A stretch of DNA of 64,000 nt from Petrosia ficiformis (lineage: Eukaryota > Porifera > Demospongiae > Haplosclerida > Petrosiidae): NCBI GenBank assembly GCA_947044365.1, contig OX345638.1:9376701-9440700 (forward strand), given 5' to 3'. Below are positions 46,901 through 57,984 of this stretch, piece after piece; positions within the stretch are counted from its first letter, which is position 1, and every line of letters starts with the position of its first letter. The notes beneath the pieces are model-generated. The model searched no databases. It was not told where the DNA came from and was given only the letters and a program-made list of their open reading frames with translations. The position numbers were made by a program, and so were the translations under genes.

Positions 46901-49900
46901 AGTCTACCTCCAACGTGTGAAAACGTATTGAATCACCTGGATCACGTGTTTAGTACATGACGCTGCATGGACGTACGTACGTACGTCATACCTGTAGGTG
47001 GAGCCGGAGCTAGGTAGCTCTCTACTATCTTGCATCAATGGTGATGTAGTAGCAACCAAACATCGATTGTTTTGGGTTTGAAGCGTTTCTTGGCTAGCGA
47101 CAGCCATGCAAGAGGACCACTTGTGTTTTGTGTGTCCATATTTTCTCTCGTTATTGCCCTCGTTTCATCTTAAAGTGGTGAAACAATAACTGTGAGTTAT
47201 AAAAATTGTCATAACTTTAGAACCAAAAGGTTTAAGAAGAATTCCTACGTTATTTTTTTTCCTTGTATAATTTGAAGTCTATCAGTACCCCTTTTGAAAT
47301 GTCAATGTTTTTATTTTTCAAGAAAAATTGCTAACACACACACACACAGACACACAGAAACACAGACACACAGACACACAGACAAAACGATTACCGTACC
47401 CTTCCGCCTACGCTACGCGGCGAGGGTAACTATTATTATTATTATCATAAACACAAGATATTACAAGTATCTAATGATTGTTATTACTACAGTATGGACT
47501 AACACCTTTACATTTGTCATCTAAGAGTGGTCATGTTGATATTGTGAAAGTGTTATTATCACATGGTGCTGATATTCATGTAAAGGATGAGGTAAGTAAA
47601 TATTAAATAAATATTATGTGTTATAATTTATGTATTGATTATATAATTAATTACATAGCTAATGTATATCTGTAATATATATTTGTTATAATTATTATTA
47701 ACTAATAACCTGTTATGATTTCATAACTTTAATAACTACTTAATTAACTATTATTATTATTATCATAAACACAAGATATTACAAGTATCAAATGATTGTT
47801 ATTACTACAGGATGGACTAACCCCTTTATATTACTCGTCTAAGAGTGGTCATGTTGATGTGGTGAATGTATTATTATCACATGGTGCTGATATTCATGTA
47901 AAGGATAGGGTAAGTAAATATTAAATACATATTATGTATTATAATTTATGTATTGATTATATAATTAATTACATAGCTAATGTATATCTGTAATATATAT
48001 TTGTTATAATTATTATTAACTAATAACCTGTTATGATTTCATAACTTTAATAACTACTTAATTAACTATTATTATTATTATCATAAACACAAGATATTAC
48101 AAGTATCAAATGATTGTTATTACTACAGGATGGACTAACCCCTTTATATTACTCGTCTAAGAGTGGTCATGTTGATGTGGTGAATGTATTATTATCACAT
48201 GGTGCTGATATTCATGTAAAGGATTGGGTAAGTAAATATTAAATAAATATTATGTATTATAATTTATGTATTGATTATATAATTAATTATATAGCTAATG
48301 TATATCTGTAATATGTATTTGTTATAATTATTATTAACTAATAAACTGTTATGATGTCATAACTTTAATAACTACTTAATTAACTATTATTATAAACACA
48401 AGATATTACAAGTATCTAATGATTGTTATTACTACAGTATCAACAAACACCTTTACATTTGTCATCTACGAGTGGTCATGTTGATATTGTGAAAGTGTTA
48501 TTATCACATGGTGCTGATATTCATGTAAAGGATTCGGTAAGTAAATATTAAATAAATATTATGTATTATAATTTATGTATTGATTATATAATTAATTACA
48601 TAGCTAATGTATATCTGTAATATATATTTGTTATAATTATTATTAACTAATAACCTGTTATGATGTCATAACATTAATAACTACTTAATTAACTATTATT
48701 ATTATTATCATAAACACAATATATTACAAGTATCTAATGATTATTATTACTACAGACTCAGCAAACACCTTTACATTTGTCATCTAAGTGTGGTCATGTT
48801 GATAGTGTGAAAGTGTTATTATCACATGGTGCTGATATTCATGTAAAGGATGAGGTAAGTAAATATTAAATAAATATTATGTATTATAATTTATGTATTG
48901 ATTATATAATTAATTATATAGGTAATGTATATCTGTAATATATATTTGTTATAATTATTATTAACTAATAACCTGTTATGATGTCATAACATTAATAACT
49001 ACTTAATTATTATTATCATAAACACAAGATATTACAAGTATCAAATGATTGTTATTACTACAGGATGGACGAACACCTTTACATTACTCATCTATGAGTG
49101 GTCATGTTGATATTGTGAAAGTGTTATTATCACATGGTGCTGATATTCATGTAGAGGATAGGGTAAGTAAATATTATGATTGGTTCATGTTCACTTAATA
49201 ATATTAAATTATATTACAAATGATTATTATGATATGATTATAATACAACATCATTCAGATGTCTCAAAATGAGATCATATATTTGATTAATAATTTCTTT
49301 TTTCTACTTCTTGTAACAGCTTATAATAAATATTATAATAATCATTGATGTGTGTCCTAATGGTAATATAGGTTCCATTGTATAACTGATATTTGATAAT
49401 TCATTATAATAGTATTAGTATCTTAAGATAACTATTGTTTGTGGAATCAAATATTAGATATATTCAATTTGGTGATATTAATTATAATAATCTCATGTTC
49501 ATAGTAATCATGATATGTGTATTAATAATAGTGATTTGGTGAATTCAATAAAAATATGATATAATTAGTATCCACAAACTATAGTTATCTTATGGTAATA
49601 ATAATTATTATGTTAGTAATTACTTACATAACACAGTACAGTATAGTATAGTACAGTACAGTACAGTATAGTACAGTATACCGTAATTCGAGAAAATTTC
49701 GTACTATAAATATTTTCATATAACAGTATGCGTACGAAATTAAAAAATTCGAAAATTAATGGGTATATGGAAATAAACGGTATTCGTAAACAATAACGTA
49801 CACATGTACGAAAATTTATACATACGAAAAATAAAAATTCGAAATATTTTAGAGACGAAATATTCCCGATTTACGGTAGTACAATACAGTACAGTATAGT

Positions 49901-50331
49901 ATAGTCCAGTATAGTACAATACAGTACAGTACAGTACAGTACAGTATAGTACAATACAGTACAGTATAGTATAGTACAGTATAGTACAATACAGTACAGT
50001 ATAGTATAGTACAGTATAGTACAATACAGTACAGTATAGTATAGTACAGTATAGTACAATACAGTACAGTATAGTATAGTACAGTACAGTACAGTATAGT
50101 ACAGTATAGTACAATACAGTACAGCATCTCATGGTAATAATAATTATTATGTTAGCAATTACTTACATAACACATAGTTATTATATATTAATTTATTATA
50201 TTATAACACAGTGGGGACACTCACCTCTATACCGGGCATATAATCCACCATCATACTTATATGTACTTGAAGATCGTAAACGAAAAGTAATTGAAATGTT
50301 GGAAAGAGAAGAAAAGAAGTTAAGAAAATAA
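36253..50331 (+). CDS. Gene 2: death domain-coiled coil-ankyrin protein
   Basis: Proposed exons: 36253-36550, 38187-38242, 39425-39479, 42340-42393, 42679-42837, 43022-43117 (or to 43078), 43227-43379, 44197-44457, 45051-45097, 45153-45248, eight 99-bp exons from 45799 to 49162, and 50212-50331. All junctions keep phase, giving 728 aa plus stop (716 with the shorter exon). Layout: death domain 1-99, linker to 154, coiled coil 155-377, ankyrins 394-689, charged tail. Ends and linkers are paralogous to gene 1, but module A and ROC-COR are replaced by coiled coils. It is probably an oligomeric cytosolic adaptor (inference). No identical named protein is recognised. Confidence 0.7.
36551..38186. 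other. Gene 2 intron 1
   Basis: No exon or strong repeat is seen. The last 150 bp (aactctactctaaagttta and the tract before the acceptor) match gene 1 sequence near 11340-11474. Confidence 0.5.
38187..39479 (+). CDS. Gene 2 linker exons 2 and 3
   Basis: 38187-38242 encodes [19 protein letters not shown] and 39425-39479 encodes [18 protein letters not shown], single counterparts of the duplicated pairs in gene 1. The intron between contains a decayed TIR transposon (38845-39036) and a copy of the dispersed repeat family (39175-39330). Confidence 0.7.
39480..42339. other. Gene 2 intron 3
   Basis: It contains an actaaa/ttagtt foldback element (about 40192-40430), two dispersed-repeat copies (41455-41645 and 42090-42245) and otherwise unassigned sequence. 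The 80-codon frame at 41051 has no recognisable domain. Confidence 0.55.
42340..43379 (+). CDS. Gene 2 exons 4-7: linker and coiled coil
   Basis: 42340-42393 encodes [18 protein letters not shown]. 42679-42837 and 43227-43379 encode duplicated coiled-coil segments ([20 protein letters not shown] and [20 protein letters not shown]). Both end DxQFDLxVPTE before gtgagc. Exon 43022 ([19 protein letters not shown]) has two alternative in-frame donors, at 43079 and 43118. All are phase 1 in and out from the second onward, so any can be skipped or duplicated without frame loss. Confidence 0.7.
43905..43995. repeat. TA dinucleotide microsatellite
   Basis: An almost pure TA tract in gene 2 intron 7. 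Confidence 0.9.
44197..44457 (+). CDS. Gene 2 exon 8: triple coiled-coil repeat
   Basis: Three tandem copies of a 20-23-residue unit, (V)[17 protein letters not shown], follow a short Ala-Lys lead. Heptad hydrophobics (V, I, L) suggest a continuous coiled coil. Phase 1 in and out. The DNA copies remain very similar, indicating recent internal duplication. Confidence 0.8.
44541..44895. mobile_element. Probable element with CCTACGCTCGGGTTAG end
   Basis: Related words, acttccacctacgttcgaatt at 44628 and accctccgcctacgctcggg at 44863, lie near the two ends. They resemble the ends of the 856-bp element at 27655. No open frame. The boundaries are uncertain. Confidence 0.4.
45051..45248 (+). CDS. 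Gene 2 exons 9-10: ankyrin cap
   Basis: 45051-45097 ([16 protein letters not shown]) and 45153-45248 (32-residue first repeat ending [12 protein letters not shown]) match gene 1 exons 12-13 closely, introns included. Confidence 0.8.
45799..49162 (+). CDS. Gene 2 exons 11-18: eight ankyrin repeats
   Basis: 99-bp exons start at 45799, 46327, 47493, 47811, 48129, 48438, 48756 and 49064. Each is phase 0 and codes one 33-residue ankyrin repeat ending [10 protein letters not shown] or DTDVKD plus one residue. From 47493 on, starts are 308-318 bp apart and introns are nearly identical, so whole exon-intron units were duplicated. Residues that vary among copies (LH or LY, SKSG, STSG, SKCG or SMSG) are at binding-surface positions. 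Exons 47811 and 48129 are almost the same. Confidence 0.85.
46583..47427. mobile_element. Inverted copy of 27655 element in ankyrin intron
   Basis: It runs from gccgtcgggacggg to ctacgcggcgagggt, the reverse of the 27655 copy. Ankyrin exons 46327 and 47493 are 1166 bp apart where the normal unit is 318, so the insertion adds 848 bp. The interrupted intron word (attaactattatt) is intact at other units, fixing the target at the taac or aac sequence. A CA-rich microsatellite (47336-47386) and a minus-strand frame beginning MAVASQ lie inside. Confidence 0.8.
49630..50125. repeat. GTACA/GTATA pentanucleotide-type minisatellite
   Basis: Runs of acagtatagtacagt words in the last gene 2 intron, interrupted by a transposon at 49681-49876. 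Open frames of Tyr-Cys-Ile-Leu arise on the minus strand only from the repeat. Confidence 0.9.
49681..49876. mobile_element. 196-bp TA-flanked TIR element
   Basis: Starts ccgtaattcgagaaaattt and ends gaaatattcccgatttacgg, with TA on both sides. A 198-bp opposite-orientation copy is at 61059-61256. The pattern fits a Tc1/mariner-type miniature transposon. Confidence 0.85.
50212..50331 (+). CDS. Gene 2 last exon
   Basis: It encodes [20 protein letters not shown] then [18 protein letters not shown] and TAA. The charged tail matches gene 1; the first half differs. Acceptor is ttataacacag. Confidence 0.8.
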   Translation, partial: WGHSPLYRAYNPPSYLYVLEDRKRKVIEMLEREEKKLRK

Positions 50332-50566
50332 CTTATAATAATAATATTTACTTTATAGGCTTATTACATCATAATTATATAGTGTCTATTTTAAACTATA
50401 AATCATAATTTTTTTCTTAAAATATTAATAAATTTGACGTGTGTTCAATACCAGGAGGAAGAATTGATCATCAGTGAACTGTATTGCTTCAGCTCCGGAC
50501 CTGTTGTTATTCAAAATTGAATGGCACTTTTGTTAGTTACTATTAATAGAACACAACTCTGTTACT

Positions 50567-51470
50567 ATCAATAATTCAATACTGATAGTATTAAAGAACA
50601 CACTACTGCTACTATTAATAGAATAAAGTACTATCATACAATACTGATGCTATTAATAGAACACACTACTATTACTATTAATAGAATAAAGTATTATCAT
50701 ACAATACCGATGCTGTTAATATAGAACACACTACTGTTACTATTAATAGAATAAAGTACTATCATACAATACTGATGCTATTAATAGAACACACATTAAT
50801 AGAATAAAGTATTATCATACAATACTGATGCTATTAATATAGAACACACTACTGTTACTATTAATAGAATAAAGTATTATCATACAGTACTGATGCTGTT
50901 AATATAGAACATACTACTATTACTATTAATAGAATAAAGTACTATCATACAATACTGATGCTATTAATAGAACACACTACTATTACTATTAATAGAATAA
51001 AGTATTATCATACAATACTGATGCTATTAATAGAACACACTACTATTACTATTAATAGAATAAAGTATTATCATACAATACTGATGCTGTTAATATAGAA
51101 CATACTACTATTACTATTAATAGAATAAAGTACTATCATACAATACTGATGCTATTAATAGAACACACATTAATAGAATAAAGTGTTATCATACAATACT
51201 GATGCTATTAATATAGAACACACTATTGTTACTATTAATAGAATAAAGTATTATCATACAATACTGATGCTGTTAATATGGAACATACTACTATTACTAT
51301 TAATAGAATAAAGTACTATCATATATTAATAGAACACACTACTGTTACTATTAATAGAATAAAGTATTATCATACAATACTGATGCTATTAATAGAACAC
51401 ACTACTGTTACTATTAATAGAATAAAGTATTATCATACAATACTGATGCTATTAATAGAACAAAATCCCT
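50567..51470. repeat. About 14 units of a 47-67-bp repeat
   Basis: Units carry attaatagaataaagta, ttatcatacaatactgatgc and gaacacactact. Most are 63-67 bp, with shorter 41-50-bp variants. It lies just after gene 2; a few related words occur after gene 1 near 27420-27600, but without an array. Confidence 0.9.
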
Positions 51471-51516
51471 CTATGTAGATACAGTACTATTATATAATAG
51501 AACACAGGGACTGGTG

Positions 51517-51577
51517 ATTAGGAAGATATGAAGTAGTTGAAATATTGAAAAGAGAAGAAAAGAAGTTGAGAAAATAA
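51517..51577 (+). pseudogene. Fragment of ankyrin-gene last exon
   Basis: It encodes [16 protein letters not shown] and a stop, joined directly to the end of the 65-bp repeat array with no acceptor. It is a remnant, like the copy at 27124. Confidence 0.6.
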
Positions 51578-52704
51578 CTTATAATAATAATATTTACTTT
51601 TATATATTTTATTATTATATAATAATTATTAATTAGATTACTTATTTTTAAATTTAAATACTATTATTAGCGGAAGATAATTCACATTGTGGTGGGAAAA
51701 GTATTTGTGAGCAAAGCATTTGAACATTTTTGGATGTAATCGCCACTAGGACAATTTTCGTCATCAAGATTGCGCATGCCATACCTTATTTAGAGTATTT
51801 ATGGTAATATTTCAGTATAGTATTAGGTATGAGGTTTCTTATACTGTGTAATTAATACAATCTCCAGATCATCAAACAAGAGGGATTGAAGCATAGACCC
51901 ATACAGTCTAGAATTGAACTATGTTTGGTTCCACTGAACTATAGCATCTATGGACCACGGTTCCATTAAATTATAGTCATAGAGTCTAGGGACCACAGTT
52001 CCGTTGATCCATAGTGTCTGTGGATCATGCTTCCATTGAACATTTTTAGTCGTTATAGACAGCTGTTACTTCCTTTGTTTTTTGAATGTTTGGATCAACA
52101 TTAGCTTTTAGCAGTAACTCAATAACATCATCATTAGTAGTGATATTAGGATCAGATCAAGAATTAGGAATTAAGAAGAGTAGTAGTTAATATGAAAAAT
52201 TAATTATTTCTCAAACAATTTACAACAAAAATTAATGAAGTGACAAAATCATTTAACATCAGCAAGTAAAATAGTTGAAGTGTTCAAAAGTTCAAATATT
52301 AATAATAATTATGTAATTATAAAGTTCCTAATTAAATTGTTATTTCTCCTCATCTCCTATCAAGTGTTGATGTTGCTGTAACTGATAATATACACCTCCC
52401 TTACCTAATAGTTCAGTGTGTGTACCCTTCTCAACAACACTACCATTAGCTATTACCATAATACAGTCAGCAATGTACACAGTGGATAACCTATGAGCTA
52501 TTACTATACTAGTACGACCCTCCCTAGCTTTATCAAGAGCTTCCTGGACTATTATCTCACTCTCACTATCTAGGGCTGATGTTGCTTCATCTAGAAGAAG
52601 TATTTTGGGGTTTCTGATCAGAGCACGGGCTATGGCAATTCTTTGTTTCTGTCCTCCACTTAACTGAGTGCCTTTATCACCAGCATTAGTACTGTAACCC
52701 TGAA

Positions 52705-53035
52705 TGAATGGATGGATAGATGAATGAATGAATTCTAGATGGTAGATGAAGCGATGGAGGATTGGATGGATGGATGGGTGTATAAATGGATGATGAATAC
52801 ATGGATCGATGCATGGATGAATGGATGGATAAATGAATGGATGGATGGATATATGGATGGATGGATGGATATATGGATGGATGGATGGATTGATGAATGG
52901 ATGAATGGAAGGATAGATGGATGGATAGATGGATGGATGGATGGATGGATGGATGAATAGATGGATGGATAGATGGATGGATGAATGGATGCATGGATAG
53001 ATGAATAGATGGATGGTTGGATGAATGGACGGAAT
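52705..53035. repeat. GGAT minisatellite in ABC intron
   Basis: Dense ggat and gaat words between the two last ABC exons. The same intron in copy 1 (33120-33280) has only a short version. Confidence 0.85.
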
Positions 53036-53565
53036 GACAAATACATAATATTTTCATACTTACATAGATAAATTGATGGTATGTATACATAAATATATAT
53101 GAACAGAAGGTACAAATACTAATATATACATACCTGTGGTAATGATTGTATAAAATCATGAATATTAGCAGCCTTTGCAGAATCAATAATCTCTTCATCA
53201 GATACCTCACGATGATTGGCTCCATATCTTATATTATCAGACATACTAGTATAAAATAGAATAGGTTCTTGAGATACAATACCTAATTGAGTCCTTAACC
53301 AACGAATATTGAGTTCTCGTATAATAACATCATCTGAGTGGACTCCACATTTTAATGGATCATAGAATCTTTCAATAAGAGAGACTACAGTACTTTTACC
53401 ACAGCCTACTAGTGCTATAGTTTGTCCTGGTGTAACTGATATTGATAAATCTTCTAATACATTAACATATGGACGAGTTAGGTAATTAAAAGATACTGAA
53501 TCCAATGATACCATTCCTGAATCCAATGATACCATTCCTGTTACATCATCCTATATAAGTAATGT

Positions 53566-53688
53566 ATGTTTATGTATGTGTGTATGTATGTATGTATGTA
53601 TGTATGTATGTGACTATGTATGTATGTATGTATGTATATGCATGTGTGGCTGTATGTATGCATGTATATATGTATGTATATATGTATG

Positions 53689-53722
<34 letters not shown>

Positions 53723-53985
53723 TGTATCTATGTATGTATGTATGTATGTATGTATGTATGTATGTATGTATGTATGTATGTATGTATGTATGTATGTATG
53801 TATGTATGTATGTATGTATGTATGTATGTATGTATGTATGCATGTATATATGTATGTATGTCTGTATGTATATATGTATGTATGTATGGATGTATGTATG
53901 TATGTATGTATGTATGTATGTATGCATGTATATATGTATGTATGTCTGTATGTATATATGTATGTATGTACATGTATATATATTA
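53566..53985. repeat. GTAT microsatellite, about 420 bp
   Basis: Nearly pure tatg/gtat with a duplicated variant segment (53838-53880 and 53922-53965). Another block lies at about 54150-54260. Confidence 0.9.
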
Positions 53986-54208
53986 TAATCTCACCAGTGC
54001 TTTACCATTTGTGGAATAATTATCAATGATAGTTTTCCTGTCAAATAGTATACCACTCCTGTGAAAATAGATGTATGTATCTATGTGTATACAAATATGT
54101 ACGCATTGTTGTGTCTGGCTGTCTGTATATATGTACTTTGTACACATGACTATATGTATGTTGATATGTATGTATGTATGTTTATATGTATGCACATATG
54201 TATGTATG

Positions 54209-54242
<34 letters not shown>

Positions 54243-54630
54243 TGTATGTATGTATGTATTTTTGTACGTAGTAACTATGTATATGCGTGTTGTGCATCTA
54301 TGTATGCATATGTATATGTACGTTTATGTATGTATGTATGCTATGTATGTATAATATCTATTCACTCCTTGTACTTGTGCTGCATCTTCAGATAGTCTAG
54401 TTGTTAAGGCTTATGCAGAAATTTTCTCTTCATCAAACCGTCCAATCTCCTACCATATATGTATTAGACTTCATTGCCATGGCAACTAGATGTAGTATAT
54501 TCTTCCTATACTACAAAAGCTATTATTACATTTTGTCAAGCACCTCAACATATATAAACTGAATACAGTTTATGGTTAGTTAAGATTGCTTTTATGTATT
54601 TACACAAATCAGAGTGTGCAGCAAAGAGTC

Positions 54631-54724
54631 TAAATGTGTTAACCCCATGTAAGTGTGGTGTAGCCACACTTCAGCTGTCTCTCTGAGTGAATACACTACA
54701 CTTACATGGGGTTTAACACATACT
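54631..54724. mobile_element. 94-bp foldback element
   Basis: Arms gtgttaaccccatgtaagtg and the inverted cacttacatggggtttaac surround a short centre. No gene is seen in the rest of 54450-54950. Confidence 0.75.
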
Positions 54725-54954
54725 TATAATGTAATGTTTTTATTGTGTGTAGTTATATTGTTGGGTCTACCTGTTTTATTCACAGTAGTTCTAGGCTTGG
54801 TATTACAAGTTAGTATTATTATAATCATGATAAGAACATGTTTTATCTGTGTATGTGTTTGTATGTGTGTGTCTTTGTGTCTCTACCTGTCTGTATCTGT
54901 AATTAATATTTCATTATAATTGATGATTATCTCACCCTATAATCACTTTCTGAT

Positions 54955-55320
54955 CTTACGTAAAACTACTTTCAGTTTGTGTCCGAAGAGACTAAGCTTC
55001 ACAATCTAGACACACCACAAGCATTGCAGGAATGAATATAATACCATATCTAATTTATATTAGAACTGGTTCTTCATTGTTTGGAGTATTGAGTGAGATC
55101 AAAGACATAGTATATCAGATAAACTGAATATCTTCTGTGATGTATGGAATGAGTTGTGATACAAAATTAAATGGAAAAATACAGTCAATCTCATACATCA
55201 AAGACTTGATTATGAAGAAAGAGACTTGAAGATTTTCAGAGAACTATGACCAACCATTAATTAATTAAATGTCAACATATATATACATTGGCGTTGTTCA
55301 TAAACATATTGTACTATAAA
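54955..55320. repeat. PCID2 3'-flanking repeat, copy 2 of 3
   Basis: It matches 63720-64000 from actttcagtttgt through cattgtttggagtattga to gttgttcat, and the 3' part matches 2760-2990. Here no PCID2 exons precede it; the ABC copy does. Confidence 0.75.
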
Positions 55321-56012
55321 AAGACTGAGAATTTTATAGAATTAGCTAATCTTACAATCAACAAAGATATACTACTATACTATTATACAAGGATCAACAA
55401 AGAGATAAGAGATATAGTACGGTTGGTACCCTCTTCATTATATAAATATATACCACTTTGACGATGATGCGTATTTCAGCCACACCTTAATTTGTTTCAA
55501 GGCGTCTTTCAAACATGGACGATCGCCCGAAACTCGCTGAACTCCAAGAATCTGTTAGAACTACTAAGTGGTATAACTTAGGCATCCAGTTAGGCCTTGA
55601 AGATAATGACCTCGAGGAAATTGCAAAGCAGAATGGTAGAGATGTTGATGACTGCAGAAGAGCCATGTTCGGTCTGTGGTTGCGTGCCAGTTCTAAACCC
55701 ACTAGAAAACAACTACTGTATGCCCTCAGGACAAAGTCTGTTGCGGAGATATCTATAGCAGACGAATATGAGAGATCTTTCCAAACTCATGGTATGTATA
55801 GATATAATATAAATATTAGATAGTTAAGATGGTGCACAGGTGAAGTTGATTCCATCTAGGTTAGCCATTGCTGCCTCAGTAGTTTAGCTAACCTGTAGCT
55901 TCAGATAGTAGAGAGGTTAACTAACTATCCTCATCTTCATACTCTTCAGGCTTTTAAATAAATTTTTTGATTAATTTCATTACGATAATAATACTCATGA
56001 TCAGTCATGACT

Positions 56013-56280
56013 TAGTCTCATGTAGCCAGAGACAACCTACTACGAAGGAAGGGTCTGGTCAACCTTCTGTACTAGCGTTTGTCAAGAGTTTAGCCAGATT
56101 TTTGGCTATTTTAGTGGGTGACAAACCACTAGTAATATCCACAATCAAATAAGTATATTTATACCCAGTAAACCAGCTCTATGAATTCAATTACAAGTTT
56201 GTCAGGTACTTGACGAACGCTATAGTATAGTTGTTTGACCAGACCCTGTTTTGGTAGGTTGGGTCTGGCTACACGAGACA
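56013..56280. mobile_element. TIR transposon with 10-bp duplication and empty site
   Basis: Ends are tagtctcatgtagccag and ctggctacacgagaca. It is flanked by agtcatgact at 56003-56012 and 56281-56290. The matching place in gene 1 intron 1 (9454-9463, agttgtgact) has only one copy and no insertion, giving a clean empty site. Confidence 0.85.
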
Positions 56281-56764
56281 AGTCATGACTGATGTATACT
56301 TCAGTAGAGAAGACTGTACGTATGCAAGGAGGAATGTAACTATATACTAGATATCAACATTAAAGTATATAATTATACACTGCAAAAGATAAATCGTTAA
56401 AAAAACCATTTTATTGGTTGGTTCAGTTGCGTCAATTGTCAGAGGATGTTGTGGTTACATGCATGATGTTACTATGACATAATGTACATCAGGTATTGAA
56501 AAATATAAATTAAATTATGTTTTTGTGGGTTGACAAAACTTTTTGATGGCCAGATACAATTACATATACTGCAGTATAAATTAAATTATACTAAATCTTT
56601 GACATGAAATATGAGTAGACAGCACCCTAAAATTATAGTGATTCATCTATAATTGAATATAATTAGTACAAAGTATATGTGGTATAAGATGTATGTATCC
56701 TGAACAACCAACTAATTGTGCAACTGTACTAACAACTAAATTAGTTATTTTAACTATTTTTATG

Positions 56765-56960
56765 GCCTGTAGGGCCATCCCTATAATTGCTTTCCACGGG
56801 GTTTAATGTATATATATATATATAATTATATATATTCTTGTGTCACTTGCGCGACTATTCGTTGTATACGTTTTTAAGGAAGTTGCGTCATTCCCGGGGG
56901 CTCGGTCAATTAATGGGCGTGGCGCGTAAAAGAACGCGCGTTTGAGCTACTGACCAGCCA
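56765..56960. repeat. Dispersed repeat family, inverted copy
   Basis: The best-preserved copy, with GC-rich arms: ccctataattgctttccacg, gaagttgcgtcattcc, ggtcaattaatgggcgtggc and gcgcgtttgagctac. Confidence 0.65.
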
Positions 56961-57984
56961 GGAAGATTCAGGAAGGATGTAAAACTGCTAATAACTGTTG
57001 TATATAGCAGAGAAACAGTATAGATATTATGCAAGAATCTTTAACAAGTAAGTATGATAAGTTGTTGAGTTTCAGACATGAGGAAGTCATCATTTAGAAC
57101 CTTGAAGGAGTACCTCAGTCAGTTCATCAGACATCTGTGTATTTAGACTGCAATTAGGCTTACACTTACGTCTTCAGGCCCCAGGAGTACACAGAAAGGT
57201 AGAGACACTAGTGCCATCAGCAATGCTTAATACATAGTCATCACAAAGCAAATATAGGGATGTTTTTTTCTCTATATACACTTGTTTTATATAGTAATAA
57301 TGTGAATTCATATTTGAAATATGTATATCATGCATCCACAATTGGGAAAGTTTCAGTGTTAACAACTATGGCCTTCTATCTACAGAAGTAATGATAATTA
57401 TTAGGAATTACGATCAAAGACTACAAAATGTTTAGCATGAAAAATCATTGATCTTTAGTATACATAATAACATTTCATTGATTCTGCTCATGTAATGGGT
57501 GGATTCAATTACAGTTTCATCTACCTTTATGTACTGTGGCAATGTATGTAAGGACAAGGTTAGGATGATAGTATTCATGTGCTTGTTCTCACAAGGAGAG
57601 TAATTAGTATTTGAGTGTAGGTTGTTGGCATGGAAAGTTATTTTAACCTCAGTGCTAATCATTTGTTGGGTAATATTTACAAGTACTAGATTTATTGGAT
57701 CGTAATTGATCTATATTGACTAGTATATAGAGTACATGTAATAATAAAGCATAGTAATGAAAACATTAATACAATAATATTATAGCATAGTATTATAATT
57801 ATGTATAACCTGTGGTGTATTATTGTCATGATGTTATTTACACATTTCAGAGTAGTTACATAATTAAATTTGTACTTATAATAACAAATAATATCCGTTG
57901 TATGCATGCCACAAATATTTGAGAAGTTAGTACATGTATATAATTACTATGGGTTTTATTTACTATAATTATGTTTAAAGTACA

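Larger units (their letters stand above)
52340..54449 (-). pseudogene. ABCB-type half, copy 2, damaged
   Basis: Exons on the minus strand: about 54368-54449 (TMD2-like, RFDEEKISA then a stop then ALTTRLSEDAAQVQ), 53995-54058 (LFDRKTIIDNYSTNGKAL), 53134-53550 and 52340-52699. The last two are open and in phase. They include Q-loop VSQEP, signature LSGGQKQR, Walker B and H-loop AHRLST, ending GDEEK. Damage: the TAA in the TMD2 exon, a Walker A shortened by three residues (LVGCGKST where copy 1 has GPSGCGKS), and a 21-bp duplication giving MVSLDSG-MVSLDS. Introns contain long tetranucleotide repeats. It is likely non-functional. The family exports lipophilic substrates by ATP hydrolysis. Confidence 0.8.

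Noticed and set aside
49740..50132. 130-codon minus-strand frame
   Set aside because: Half is gtaca repeat and half is inside the TA-flanked miniature transposon; the similarity to a frame at 60938-61429 reflects the shared element.
53541..54395. Multiple 70-155-codon frames
   Set aside because: Tetranucleotide repeat artefacts inside ABC introns.
54966..55035. Exon-like block after actactttcag encoding FVSEETKLHNLDTPQALQ
   Set aside because: The counterpart at 63733 hits a stop after eight codons, so the frame is not conserved; better seen as flanking repeat.
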